Shown here piece by piece: positions 44,221 to 52,973 of a stretch of DNA of 64,000 bases. The first letter of the stretch is position 1. Each line of letters begins with the position of its first letter. The notes beneath the pieces were generated by a model, which did not search any database, was not told the origin of the DNA, and saw only the letters and a program-made list of their open reading frames with translations. Location: positions 620,001 to 684,000 of the forward strand of contig NZ_CP012185.1 in the NCBI RefSeq assembly GCF_001420995.1, given 5' to 3'. The position numbers were made by a program, and so were the translations under genes. This stretch comes from Pseudonocardia sp. EC080619-01 (GTDB lineage Bacteria > Actinomycetota > Actinomycetes > Mycobacteriales > Pseudonocardiaceae).

Positions 44221-45564
44221 GTGATTTCGCTGCAACCGAGTGATCCCGACCCGGCACCAACAGAACCTGAGCGCCGCCTGTCCTTGCCGCGGGCGTTGGC
44301 GCCGTTCCGGCATTCGAACTACCGGCGCCTGGCGCTTGCGTTGGTGTTCACGAGCTTCACAACCGGGCTTTGGATCGTGGCAGTGGTGTGGGAGGTCATC
44401 AGCCTCGGCGGCGGCCCGACGCAGGTCTCGTTGGTCGCGACCGCGAACGCTCTCGGGCTGATCCTGCCCGCTGTCCTTGGGGGGGTGGTGGCCGACCGGG
44501 TGCCACAGAAGTGGATCCTGGTCTGTGTCGCAGCCGTTCAGGTGTCCGGGTTAGCTCTCGTGGCTGTGCTGGCAGCACTACAGGTCAACTCCGTCGTGCT
44601 GATGGCCGTGGTCTCGCTGGTGATGGGCATGAGCATGGCGTTCTACTTCCCCGCCTATTCGGCCTGGTTGCCCGCGCTGGTCCCCGCCGGTGACCTCCAG
44701 GCGGTCAATGGCTTCGAGGGCATGGCGCGCCAAGCGATCGGTCAGGCTGCCGGCCCTGCCGCGGCCGGGGCTGTGATCGCGATGGTGAGTCCAGCCGCGG
44801 CGATCGGCCTGGCCGCGGGGATGTCGATGCTGGGGCTGCTGGCTTTGACACGGGTCCCGAGTACTCCGGTGCGCCGCGAGCCGACGTTCCAGGACGATGT
44901 CTCTGCCGCCGGCGCGGTCGGCACCGCCCTGCGTGACGTCCGCGAGGGTTTCACCTACATGGTCGGCACCCCGTGGCTGTTGGCGACGCTGCTGTTCGCC
45001 TCGGTGATGGCGTTGATGCTGATGGGCCCGCTGGAGGTCCTGTTGCCGTTCCTGATCAAGGACGAACTCAGTGGCGGACCGGGTGACCATGCGATCGTGC
45101 TGAGCGCTTTCGGGATCGGCTCGGCCGCCGGCTCTCTGCTGATGGCCTCCCTGCCGACACCACGGCGCTACCTCACGACAGTGAACCTCATGTGGGGCAC
45201 CGCGATGATCCCGCTTGCAGCGATGGTGTTCACCACAGCCGTATGGCAGACGATGATCGCCGCGTTCATCCTCGGCGTGCTCTTCGCCAGCCCGATGGTC
45301 ATCTGGGGAACCGTGCTGCAACGCCGCGTCCCACCCCACCTGCTGGGCCGGGTCTCCTCACTGGACTTCTTCGTCACTAACAGCTTCATGCCGGTCTCGA
45401 TGGCCCTGGCCGGCCCCGCGTCCCAAGCCGTCGGACTACACATGACTTTCCTGATTGCAGGACTGGTCCCCGTGCTCGTCGCGGCCATCGCCATCGTCGT
45501 TGCTCGTCTGCCCGCCGACGAAATTGCCCACCCCCTCACCGACGCTCCCGACGACGCCGTATAA
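44221..45564 (+). CDS. MFS exporter (EntS-like)
   Basis: This 447-residue membrane protein starts at GTG 44221, with AGGAGG at 44213-44218. It has about 12 hydrophobic helices and the MFS signature LGGVVADRVPQKWILV after helix 2. Its pattern (SNYRRLALALVFTSFTTGLWIVAVVWEV-type start, YFPAYSAWLPALVP, PPHLLGRVSSLDFF) matches the MFS_3 exporters of siderophores and antibiotics. It probably exports the angucycline and gives self-resistance. Its promoter carries the palindrome shared with the MerR gene, so induction by a quinone product or intermediate is plausible. Confidence 0.9.
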   Translation: MISLQPSDPDPAPTEPERRLSLPRALAPFRHSNYRRLALALVFTSFTTGLWIVAVVWEVISLGGGPTQVSLVATANALGLILPAVLGGVVADRVPQKWILVCVAAVQVSGLALVAVLAALQVNSVVLMAVVSLVMGMSMAFYFPAYSAWLPALVPAGDLQAVNGFEGMARQAIGQAAGPAAAGAVIAMVSPAAAIGLAAGMSMLGLLALTRVPSTPVRREPTFQDDVSAAGAVGTALRDVREGFTYMVGTPWLLATLLFASVMALMLMGPLEVLLPFLIKDELSGGPGDHAIVLSAFGIGSAAGSLLMASLPTPRRYLTTVNLMWGTAMIPLAAMVFTTAVWQTMIAAFILGVLFASPMVIWGTVLQRRVPPHLLGRVSSLDFFVTNSFMPVSMALAGPASQAVGLHMTFLIAGLVPVLVAAIAIVVARLPADEIAHPLTDAPDDAV

Positions 45565-45604
45565 CGCTGCCACGCGGTAGAAGCCGTTGGCGACCGAACT
45601 GCCG

Positions 45605-46012
45605 TCAGCGCCGTGCCTCGAGCCTGGCCCCAACCTCCTCGAAGCTCGCATCCGAGGTCAGCAGTTCCAAATGCGACGTCAACTCGGTCATGCGGGCCTG
45701 TGCTTCGGCCACGAGATGGTCGGCGACCCGGCTCCAGTCCTCGCATGTAGGAGCTGCCGGCATGTCCGCGAACAACTCAGCGACCTCGCGTACAGTCAAC
45801 CCGAGGCGCTGAGCAAGCTTGGCGATCTGGATTCGGGGCACTGCAGAGTCATCGAAGCGACGCTGGTTGCTCGGCGTGCGGACGGCATTGATCACGCCAT
45901 GCTCCTCATAGAACCGGACGGCGGACGGCGCCACACCGCTGCCGGCGGCGACATCGCCCACAGTGAATCCTTCGACGGCCCCGAGCTCGCGCTGCGAGTT
46001 GATCACTGTCAT
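45605..46012 (-). CDS. MerR-family regulator
   Basis: This 135-residue MerR-type activator starts at ATG 46012. The N-terminal winged helix reads FTVGDVAAGSGVAPSAVRFYEEHGVI and NQRRFDDSAVPRIQIAKLAQRLGLTVREVAEL. The coiled-coil C-terminus has a single cysteine, so it lacks the CxxC...C cluster of SoxR despite some likeness in the DNA-binding part. It is divergent from the flavin reductase gene at 46076 and convergent with the exporter. Matching palindromes in both of those promoters define a small regulon, likely responsive to the cluster product. Confidence 0.9.
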   Translation of the reverse strand: MTVINSQRELGAVEGFTVGDVAAGSGVAPSAVRFYEEHGVINAVRTPSNQRRFDDSAVPRIQIAKLAQRLGLTVREVAELFADMPAAPTCEDWSRVADHLVAEAQARMTELTSHLELLTSDASFEEVGARLEARR

Positions 46013-46042
46013 GCCTCTACGCTACTGAACGCGCCACTTGAC

Positions 46043-46058
46043 TTCAACGTATGTTGAA
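46043..46058. promoter_or_regulatory. MerR-type operator in the reductase promoter
   Basis: TTCAAC-GTAT-GTTGAA follows TTGACT (46038-46043) in the divergent space between the MerR gene and the reductase. Aligned with the exporter promoter it keeps CTTG(A/C)CTTCAAC and GTTGAA. A 19-base spacing puts a -10 near 46063-46068, which would make the reductase mRNA start very close to its ATG at 46076. Confidence 0.75.
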
Positions 46059-46075
46059 CCGGCACCGTGATCTGC

Positions 46076-46702
46076 ATGACGAACAAGGCCCATGTCGGCA
46101 GCGGAACTGCCCCTCCTCTGACGTCGACCACACCACAGGAGCCGAGCCGCGTAGCGGTAGTTTCGGCCAGCGCCCGCGCCCAGCGGGTGAACCCGGCCGT
46201 AACTGCCTGGGTGGTTGAGGCGATCGAGCACCTGGATGGCTTCGAGATCGACCTCATCGACCTCGCACACGCCGCTCTGCCTGACGACAGCTTACTCAAT
46301 CCAGGCGGTGAGCCGAAAACGGAGCTAGCCGATCGAATCGGTGCGGCCACAGCTTTCGTGTTCGTCACCCCCGAGTACAACGCCTCCTACCCCGCGACCT
46401 TGAAACGCCTCATCGACTGGCACTATGCGGAATGGCAGCTCAAACCGGTCCTCTTGGTCGGCTACGGTCTCCACGGCGGCCACGCCGCAATTGAACATCT
46501 ACGCGGAGTCATGGCCGAACTCAACGCCATCACCACTCGACGCGTTATCGGCTTGCCCACACCCTGGCAGCAGTTTGACGAGGAGGGCCGATTCACGCCC
46601 GATGCCGACGTAACAAAGGCGCTACACACCGCGCTTGGTGAACTCCACTGGTGGACCGAGGCCCTCACCAGCGCAAGAACAAGTCGACCATTTCCCGGGT
46701 GA
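46076..46702 (+). CDS. NADPH-dependent FMN/quinone reductase
   Basis: This 208-residue flavodoxin-fold reductase is read from ATG 46076 (GTG 46067 is possible). Motifs are RVAVVSASARAQRVNPAVTAW near residue 26 and VTPEYNASYPATLKRLIDWHY near 100. It is related to the reductase at 21358. Placement under the same operator as the exporter suggests a role in handling the quinone product, either detoxification or reduced-flavin supply. Leaderless transcription is possible from the promoter geometry. Confidence 0.88.
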   Translation: MTNKAHVGSGTAPPLTSTTPQEPSRVAVVSASARAQRVNPAVTAWVVEAIEHLDGFEIDLIDLAHAALPDDSLLNPGGEPKTELADRIGAATAFVFVTPEYNASYPATLKRLIDWHYAEWQLKPVLLVGYGLHGGHAAIEHLRGVMAELNAITTRRVIGLPTPWQQFDEEGRFTPDADVTKALHTALGELHWWTEALTSARTSRPFPG

Positions 46703-46831
46703 CTCGACGCCGTGCGGACAGGCTGCCAGCTCATGGATTCTCATCAGTAGCTGAGGATCCACTACAGCCTGATTGGACAGCGGAAGGCGGCTGTCATCAA
46801 GATTCAACCCATGCAAATCAGCGCAGGAGAA

Positions 46832-47545
46832 TCAGGGACGACAGCTGGCCCAGTCGACAATACCGGCTTCCATGTCCGAAGGAACGCCAATCCGAAATCC
46901 GATCCCGCGCACGGTCCGGATCCATTCACGACTGCCGAGTTTACGCCGGAGGGAGTTCACGTGCGTGTCGATCGTACGACTGTTCGATGGAGTCCAGCGG
47001 TCGCCCCACACTTCAGCCATCAGTCGTTCGCGGGTAACTACTCCATTAGGCTCAGAGGCCAGCAAGTACAGAAGCTCAAATTCCTTCCGGGTCAACGGTA
47101 TATCTCTTCTACCCAGTCTGACCTCGAACGCCGCAGGATCGATATTCAGCGAACCACTGGACATAGATGGTCGAACTGCATCGAAGCGCCGCTCCCTACG
47201 GAACACCGCTTCGATCCTAGCCAGCAACTCCGGGAAGCCATAGGGCTTCACGATGTAGTCGTCGGATCCAGCCTGTAGACCAAGAACCCGATCCGCCTCA
47301 GAAGTTCGACAAGAAACAACGATGATGTAGACGTCGCTGGTATCTCGAATTCGGCGGCACACCTGAGTCCCGTCGACGTCCGGGAGGTCCATCTCCATCA
47401 GGACGAGCTGAGCCCAACCTGAGGAGCTTAATGCGGCACCTCCGTCGGGAACGGCGCGCGTCTCATGCCCATATCGACGAAGCCTATCGACCAATGTTGC
47501 AACTGCCCTCTCGTCTGGATCTACGACGAGTATCCGCACGATCAT
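46832..47545 (-). CDS. Atypical OmpR-type response regulator (JadR1-like)
   Basis: This 237-residue protein starts at ATG 47545. It has a receiver domain (1-about 118) and a winged-helix domain (LTRKEFELLYLLASEPNGVV, SRTIDTHVNSLRRKLG). The receiver keeps D9 and D11 near the acidic pocket and K100 in DDYIVKPYG, but the phosphoacceptor position is Glu51 (LVLMEMDLP) rather than Asp. No histidine kinase gene is nearby. Angucycline clusters often contain such orphan regulators (JadR1, LndI, LanI type) that activate the cluster, and some respond to ligands rather than phosphorylation. It is the best candidate for the pathway activator. Confidence 0.88.
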   Translation of the reverse strand: MIVRILVVDPDERAVATLVDRLRRYGHETRAVPDGGAALSSSGWAQLVLMEMDLPDVDGTQVCRRIRDTSDVYIIVVSCRTSEADRVLGLQAGSDDYIVKPYGFPELLARIEAVFRRERRFDAVRPSMSSGSLNIDPAAFEVRLGRRDIPLTRKEFELLYLLASEPNGVVTRERLMAEVWGDRWTPSNSRTIDTHVNSLRRKLGSREWIRTVRGIGFRIGVPSDMEAGIVDWASCRP

Positions 47546-47916
47546 CCTCCCCCGAACCGGTCAATTCATCCACAGTAGCCTGGTTCAGACGAAACGGGCA
47601 ATGATCGACTTCTTATGATCCACTTCCTGGCCCGCGTACCAAGATGTGGGTGGTCGCGACAATTCTGCCTCTCCACGAGTCCGTGTGGATCTTCAGGGAC
47701 CGAGTTCGCATGGATGTTGCACCGCCGTGTCCCGCCAGCTACCTCAATCTCTCTGTGTTGCTCTCAGGTCAGACTGTGGCGAGTGGCGGGAACTCGGACG
47801 AGCAGGAGCCAGGCTGCACTGAGTATGTGAGACCGGTCACCGAGGACGGTGGAGGAGGTGATCGTCCTCCGGCCCTGCCCACGCGGCGTGGTTGGAGCTG
47901 TCTCCGGCTGGCATGT
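47546..47916. other. Intergenic region, regulator promoter and dehydratase 3' end
   Basis: No gene is supported in these 371 bases. The region must hold the promoter of the response regulator gene and the 3' untranslated end of the sugar operon. I see no clear operator. Rightward open frames here have no family features. Confidence 0.5.
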
Positions 47917-49221
47917 TCACAGACGTACTGTCGGTCGTTGGCTGTCCAAGCAGGCCAGAAGACACCGTGCTTCAACGCTTACGTGGTTGCCGTACCGCAG
48001 GAAGTTTGAGAGCTGCTCTACAGTCATCCACTGAAACTCCTCCGGAACATCGTCGACGGCAATTTCCTCACCCGCGTCGACGACTACGTACCGGTTCTCT
48101 GCGCCAAAGAACCGACCGCCCTCCTCCGAGTGAACAACGTCCACGATACGGCGGTCCGCGCCGAGCTCTTCGACCAGGTCGAGGTAGCGGGGTTTTTCGG
48201 CGACATGGTTCGCCAACGTACACCGTACGGTTGGGGCCAGCTCCACAACATCGTGGGTTCCAGCCTGGGTGCCAGCGTGGACCAGAAGGTGGAAACGCCC
48301 GCGTACGTGCCGACCAACAAACGCGACGACACCAAGTCCGGTCGGGGCCAGCATTGGCTGTGCCCAACTGGCCACCTCGCGACTACTAGCTCGCACGCTC
48401 ACGCCGAAAATTGAAAAGTAGAGTCCATCGACGTGGATGATCTCGTCGTCGTTCTGCTGCCAGTATTCCATGCACTTGAGCGGAACGAGCCTTCGGTTAA
48501 GCGTGTGCCGTGCTTTCATCTCAGTGAGCCAGCTAAGCAGCTCGCGTGTGCTGGATCGGCCTTCGCCATCGACCATTCTGCCGACACCAAGAAGCGGCAA
48601 GCCGGAAAGAACTGTTCGCGTGTCCATGTTCACGAGATTCCTATGCTCCAACAGCCGATGGACTACGTCCAAGCTAACCCAGCAGAAATCCTCCCCAGTC
48701 GACACTGGTTGGTCGATCTCGACAATCATGTTTCGATTGCGTTTGTCTAAGAACCAGGACCCCTGCTCGGATTGCAGGCTGTCGAACACGACCCTGCCCG
48801 GACGACCGTTCTGGAAGTGGGCAAGATACGGCACCGGATTACCGCGATGCACGCGCGTGTAGTTGCTGCGCGTAGCCTGTACCGTCGGTGATAGCTGAAG
48901 TAGATTAACGTTTCCAGGCTCCATCTTTGCCTGTAAGAGACAATACACCTTGCCGCTAACCACGGTCACCAGTATTCCGAGAATGCCGATCTCTGGCTGT
49001 AGAATAATCGGCTGACTCCAACTAGCTACTCGTGTGTTATCCGACTCCACGGACAAGCCGCGCACAGAGTAGAAACGCCCCGTGTGATGAGTGATATCAC
49101 CCGACTCGGGGTCAACTTGCCACCCGTCGGTCTCAGCCAGTGGAACTCGCTCAACTTCGTAGGCATTGGCCCTCTTCCGTTCAGCGAACCATGTAAGAAA
49201 CTCTCCTACGTCGTCGAACAT
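47917..49221 (-). CDS. NDP-hexose 2,3-dehydratase
   Basis: This 434-residue enzyme (EvaA/TylX3/DnmT class) starts at ATG 49221, overlapping the RmlB stop by 1-3 bases. It has the typical internal repeat of two halves: the first with FYSVRGLSVESDNTRVASWSQPII, the second with YFSIFGVSVRASSREVASWAQPML. ELAPTVRCT and QLSPTVQATRSNY are the paired conserved blocks. It removes the C-2 hydroxyl from TDP-4-keto-6-deoxyglucose, producing the 3,4-diketo intermediate used by the 3-aminotransferase. Last gene of the leftward RmlA-RmlB-dehydratase set. Confidence 0.93.
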   Translation of the reverse strand: MFDDVGEFLTWFAERKRANAYEVERVPLAETDGWQVDPESGDITHHTGRFYSVRGLSVESDNTRVASWSQPIILQPEIGILGILVTVVSGKVYCLLQAKMEPGNVNLLQLSPTVQATRSNYTRVHRGNPVPYLAHFQNGRPGRVVFDSLQSEQGSWFLDKRNRNMIVEIDQPVSTGEDFCWVSLDVVHRLLEHRNLVNMDTRTVLSGLPLLGVGRMVDGEGRSSTRELLSWLTEMKARHTLNRRLVPLKCMEYWQQNDDEIIHVDGLYFSIFGVSVRASSREVASWAQPMLAPTGLGVVAFVGRHVRGRFHLLVHAGTQAGTHDVVELAPTVRCTLANHVAEKPRYLDLVEELGADRRIVDVVHSEEGGRFFGAENRYVVVDAGEEIAVDDVPEEFQWMTVEQLSNFLRYGNHVSVEARCLLACLDSQRPTVRL

Positions 49222-50204
49222 CACTTGCCACCCAATGTTGTAGGTGCTACAGCGGCAGGTGCCCACCAATTACGATGATCGGTGTACCATCGTACAGTTG
49301 CCGCTAACCCATCTTCCAATGATGTGCGCGGCAAATATCCGAGCTCGGTGCGAATCTTCGAGTCGTCGATCGCGTAGCGACGGTCGTGCCCGGGCCGGTC
49401 CGGTACCCGGCGCACCCGCGACCAGTCCATCCCGACTACGTCGAGCAGTCGCCTAGTGAGTTCGATATTGCTGAGAGAGGTCCCGCCGCCAATATTATAT
49501 ATCTCGCCGGAACAGCCGCCTTCAACGACCAGGCGCAGAGCAGCGCAGTGATCGTCCACGTGCAACCAGTCCCGCATGTTACCACCGTCGCCGTAGAGAG
49601 GGATGTAATCTCCTTCCAACAGGGCAGTCACGAACCGGGGAATGACCTTCTCCGGGTGTTGGTAAGGCCCGTAGTTGTTAGAGCAACGCGTTATGCAAAC
49701 CGGCAGCCCGTACGTACGGTGGAATGCGCGCGCAAGCATATCCGATGACGCCTTGGATGCTGAGTAGGGTGAGTTCGGATTCAAGCTATCAGTCTCGACT
49801 GACGTACCGGTATCTATGCTGCCGTAGACTTCATCAGTGGAAACATGAACGAATCGCTCTACGTCCTTCTCGAGCGCGACCTGCATCAACGTGAATGTGC
49901 CGCCGACGTTAGTCGTTACGAAGTCGTCGCCTGCGGCGATGGACCTGTCGACGTGTGATTCGGCCGCGAAGTGCACGACGACGTCGACGTCTGCCATTGC
50001 CTTACGCACAGTGTCGCGGTGCCGGATGTCTCCGAGCACGAATTCCAGCCGTGGGTCGCTTGCCACTGGGTCCAGGTTGGCCTGGTTGCCCGCGTACGTC
50101 AGCGCGTCGAGCACTCGTACCTGCAGCGGACTATCCTGGAGGAGCAATGATCGGATGTAGTGTGAGCCGATGAACCCGGCTCCGCCTGTAACTAGAACTC
50201 GCAT
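49221..50204 (-). CDS. rmlB: dTDP-glucose 4,6-dehydratase
   Basis: This 327-residue extended SDR starts at ATG 50204. It has the NAD motif TGGAGFIGSHYIRSLL, the catalytic VHVSTDEVYGSI block with Asp-Glu, the Y-x-x-x-K in SPYSASKASSDML, and the substrate region CSNNYGPYQHPEKVIPRF. It converts TDP-glucose to TDP-4-keto-6-deoxyglucose, the first committed deoxysugar step. It overlaps the dehydratase gene and lies 11 bases after RmlA, so the three are one operon. Pathway-specific copies like this are common in antibiotic clusters. Confidence 0.96.
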   Translation of the reverse strand: MRVLVTGGAGFIGSHYIRSLLLQDSPLQVRVLDALTYAGNQANLDPVASDPRLEFVLGDIRHRDTVRKAMADVDVVVHFAAESHVDRSIAAGDDFVTTNVGGTFTLMQVALEKDVERFVHVSTDEVYGSIDTGTSVETDSLNPNSPYSASKASSDMLARAFHRTYGLPVCITRCSNNYGPYQHPEKVIPRFVTALLEGDYIPLYGDGGNMRDWLHVDDHCAALRLVVEGGCSGEIYNIGGGTSLSNIELTRRLLDVVGMDWSRVRRVPDRPGHDRRYAIDDSKIRTELGYLPRTSLEDGLAATVRWYTDHRNWWAPAAVAPTTLGGK

Positions 50205-50215
50205 CGCCTAGCTCC

Positions 50216-51109
50216 TCAATTCACAGTTCGCAACGACGACGGCTGAGGTGCGGCAACTTCCATCAGATAGCGGCCGTAGTCCGACGAGGCCAGTTTCTCA
50301 CCGAGCCGATAGCAGGCCTCGCGATCGATGAAACCCATCTGCATCGCGACCTCCTCTACGCAGGAGATCCGCACGCCCTGACGCTTTTCAAGCACCTGGA
50401 CGTACTGGCTCGCGTCAGTCAGCGAGTCGTGCGTGCCAGTGTCGAGCCAGGAGAATCCGCGGCCGAGGTCAACCAGTCGTGCTCGGCCTTGTTCCACGTA
50501 GGCCATGTTGACGTCTGTGATCTCCAGCTCGCCACGCGTCGACGGCTGGATCGACCGAGCAATCTCGACGACGTCGTTGTCGTATAGGTACAATCCGGTC
50601 ACAGCTAAGTTAGATTTGGGGGAGGCTGGCTTCTCTTCGATCGAGAGAATCCGCCCGCTAGCATCACACTCCGCTACGCCGTACCGTTGTGGATCATGGA
50701 CTCCGTAGCCGAAGAGCGCACACCCATCGAGCTCGGCGACGGTTCGGCGTAGGATTCCTCCGAAGTTGGAGCCGTGAAATATGTTATCACCTAGAACAAG
50801 TGCTACTGATTCAGATTTGATATGATCAGCGCCGATTAGGAAAGCGTCAGGCAGCCCCCGCGGCTCGTCTTGAATGGCGTAGCTCAAGGTGAGACCGAGG
50901 TGCGCTCCATCTCCGAGCAATGTGCGGAAGCAATCAAGGGACTGCGGTGTCGAAATAATCAGTATCTCCCGTATGCCCGCAACCATCAGCACCGACAACG
51001 GGTAGTAAACCATCGGCTTGTCGTAGACTGGGAGTAACTGTTTCGAAACGGTTAGCGTTGCGGGCTGCAGGCGCGTGCCATTTCCGCCGGCTAGGATTAT
51101 TCCCTTCAT
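50216..51109 (-). CDS. rmlA: Glucose-1-phosphate thymidylyltransferase
   Basis: This 297-residue nucleotidyltransferase starts at ATG 51109. The signature GIILAGGNGTRLQPATLTVSKQLL-type start (GG-x-GTRL and the K in VSKQLLPVYDKP), ALVLGDNIFHG, and WLDTGTHDSL are all present. It makes TDP-glucose from dTTP and glucose-1-phosphate. It is the first gene of the leftward sugar operon and diverges from the C-methyltransferase gene across a 429-base, relatively AT-rich region. Length is normal for the family. Confidence 0.96.
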   Translation of the reverse strand: MKGIILAGGNGTRLQPATLTVSKQLLPVYDKPMVYYPLSVLMVAGIREILIISTPQSLDCFRTLLGDGAHLGLTLSYAIQDEPRGLPDAFLIGADHIKSESVALVLGDNIFHGSNFGGILRRTVAELDGCALFGYGVHDPQRYGVAECDASGRILSIEEKPASPKSNLAVTGLYLYDNDVVEIARSIQPSTRGELEITDVNMAYVEQGRARLVDLGRGFSWLDTGTHDSLTDASQYVQVLEKRQGVRISCVEEVAMQMGFIDREACYRLGEKLASSDYGRYLMEVAAPQPSSLRTVN

Positions 51110-51538
51110 GTATGGCGTCCTCACGTGTCTTCACGCATCATGGTGATTTGAATATAGGTGCTGGACCATACGCTCGAGCCACATTGGATCTTCGGCGACC
51201 TTTCCGATCGCATTGTTGATGGCAGTGTTCCCTCAGTGCGGCCTGCTGGCTGAGGATAGTTTGACCAGGTTCGAGGTTCAGGACGCAAGGGTTCAAGCTG
51301 ATCTTATACAGATGTTCCTTAGTTTTGCGTCAACCTACCGTAAAGAGACGCAGTCGGCTCCTCGCCATCGGAGCGCATGCTAGCAACTCGTCAAGTTTAG
51401 GACGAACATGAAAGCAATCCTACAGAGATAGTTAAAACTGCCGCTAGCAAGTGGATCGAGCGTAGCCTTTATTGGTACCGTTACTCGGGTGACGATCTGG
51501 CCAGTGCTGTGCAGACTGAGCGGCCTCAAGGAGAGCAG
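51110..51538. promoter_or_regulatory. Divergent sugar-gene promoter region
   Basis: These 429 non-coding bases lie between rmlA (leftward) and the C-methyltransferase gene (rightward). Composition is visibly lower in GC than the rest of the window (for example the stretch near 51150-51170 and 51290-51440). It presumably holds two promoters. No operator was identified, and the low GC suggests foreign origin. Confidence 0.5.
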
Positions 51539-52780
51539 ATGAAGAGCACCGCTATTCAGAGCTGTCGAATCTGCGGCAATACTGATCTGAATACGATCCT
51601 GGATCTGGGAAAGCAGGCGCTGACAGGGATTTTCCCGCGCAGCCGGAATGAGCCAGAAATCGCCGGGCCGCTCGAACTTATCAAGTGCTCACCACCTGGC
51701 TGCGGGCTGGTTCAGCTTCGACACGATGCCGACCTCGAATTGATGTACGGGGAGCGCTATGGCTACCGTTCAAGCATTCGGCCGTTCATGATCAATCATT
51801 TGGCCGATAAGGTTGAGCAGGTCACCTCGATGGTCACTCTCGATGCCGGTGACGTGGTTCTCGACATCGGCAGTAACGATGCAACGCTCCTTCATGCATA
51901 CCGAGGGTCCGATCTGCAGCTGGTTGGGTGTGATCCCTCTGCTGAGAAGTTTCGAGATCGCTATCCGAGTGGAAGCGAGCTCATCGTGGACTTTTTCTCG
52001 GCCGCGGCCTACCGCGATCGCATGGGCGACCGGAGTGCGCGCATCGTTACTTCTATCGCTTGTTTCTACGACCTACAAGATCCGACTCAGTTTATGCGAG
52101 ACGTTCGCTCGATCTTGGCCGAGGACGGCATCTGGATGATTGAGCATAACTATCTGAGGACGATGCTCGAAGCCAACTGTTACGATAATATCTGTCACGA
52201 GCATCTCGAATTTTACGCATTTGCACAGATTGAACTCATGGCTTCGATGGCCGGGCTAAAGGTTCTCTCCTCGGAGGTTACGGATGTGTATGGCGGTAGC
52301 CTCTGTACCGTGCTAGCTAAGGACACCAGTACCCGTTCGGTGGATGACGCGGGATTGCAGCGGCTACGTGACCTAGAGACGGAAGCCGTTCTGGACTCGA
52401 TGGCCCCATTCGAAGCGTTTGCCGGGCGGATCAAGCGACACCGGGACGAGCTAAGGGAGTTTCTGGACGCCTCCGCGGCGGCAGGAAAGCTGACGCTCGG
52501 TTATGGTGCATCGACTAAGGGTAACGTCCTGCTGCAGTACTGCGAGATTACCGAGCAGGATCTGCCGTGCATCGGTGAGGTGAGCGCTGAGAAGAGTGGC
52601 TGTCTGACGCCTGGGAGCCGAATCCCGATCGTGTCGGAGGAAGCGGCGAAAGCGCACAATCCTGATCAGCTGTTGGTCCTGCCGTGGGTCTACCGCGATG
52701 GCTTCATCGAACGAGAGCAAGATTTCCTGGCCAACGGCGGGAAGTTGGTTTTCCCTCTCCCCGAACTCGACTCCGTTTGA
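51539..52780 (+). CDS. NDP-sugar 3-C-methyltransferase
   Basis: This 413-residue SAM-dependent enzyme (EvaC/TylC3 class) starts at ATG 51539 with AAGGAGAG upstream. The N-terminal zinc-binding part shows CRICGN and CGLVQL cysteines. The SAM-binding domain has VVLDIGSNDATLLHAY, then the family block ICHEHLEFYAFAQIELM. The C-terminal domain contains LTLGYGASTKGNVLLQY. It adds a methyl group at C-3 of the keto-sugar. With the 3-aminotransferase this predicts a branched amino sugar of the vancosamine type. The gene lies at the edge of the cluster and is followed at once by a mobile-element fragment. Confidence 0.93.
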   Translation: MKSTAIQSCRICGNTDLNTILDLGKQALTGIFPRSRNEPEIAGPLELIKCSPPGCGLVQLRHDADLELMYGERYGYRSSIRPFMINHLADKVEQVTSMVTLDAGDVVLDIGSNDATLLHAYRGSDLQLVGCDPSAEKFRDRYPSGSELIVDFFSAAAYRDRMGDRSARIVTSIACFYDLQDPTQFMRDVRSILAEDGIWMIEHNYLRTMLEANCYDNICHEHLEFYAFAQIELMASMAGLKVLSSEVTDVYGGSLCTVLAKDTSTRSVDDAGLQRLRDLETEAVLDSMAPFEAFAGRIKRHRDELREFLDASAAAGKLTLGYGASTKGNVLLQYCEITEQDLPCIGEVSAEKSGCLTPGSRIPIVSEEAAKAHNPDQLLVLPWVYRDGFIEREQDFLANGGKLVFPLPELDSV

Positions 52781-52810
52781 TCTGGGCCTCTGGACGATGC
52801 GTTGCAGCGG

Positions 52811-52973
52811 CGCCGCCCGCGCGACATGGGCCACCGAGATCCCCGTGCCGCTGGCCGCGGGCCCGCTCAGCATCAACAGCACCGCATCCGAGCGGTGGTC
52901 CCAACGTGTGCGCCGTGACTGGACCGACTATCTCACCGACCGCGCCGAGTCGTCCCGCGACGCCCGGAGTTGA
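52811..52973 (+). pseudogene. 3' fragment of a recombinase-module gene
   Basis: The frame reads ARATWATEIPVPLAAGPL, then ERWSQRVRRDWTDYLTD, closely matching the end of the recombinase-associated gene at 8855-9973 (ARAAWATEIPVPLAADLL, ERWAQRVRRD). It keeps TGG where the other copy has a TGA stop. Only the last 54 codons remain, immediately after the sugar C-methyltransferase gene. It marks a second element end, about 43 kb from the first. Confidence 0.85.

Noticed and set aside
45605..46012. SoxR assignment for the MerR gene
   Set aside because: Only one cysteine in the C-terminal part; SoxR needs a four-cysteine cluster for its iron-sulphur centre.
47644..48009. Rightward frame upstream of the sugar dehydratase end
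   Set aside because: No family features, overlaps the real dehydratase gene on the other strand and lacks a ribosome binding site.
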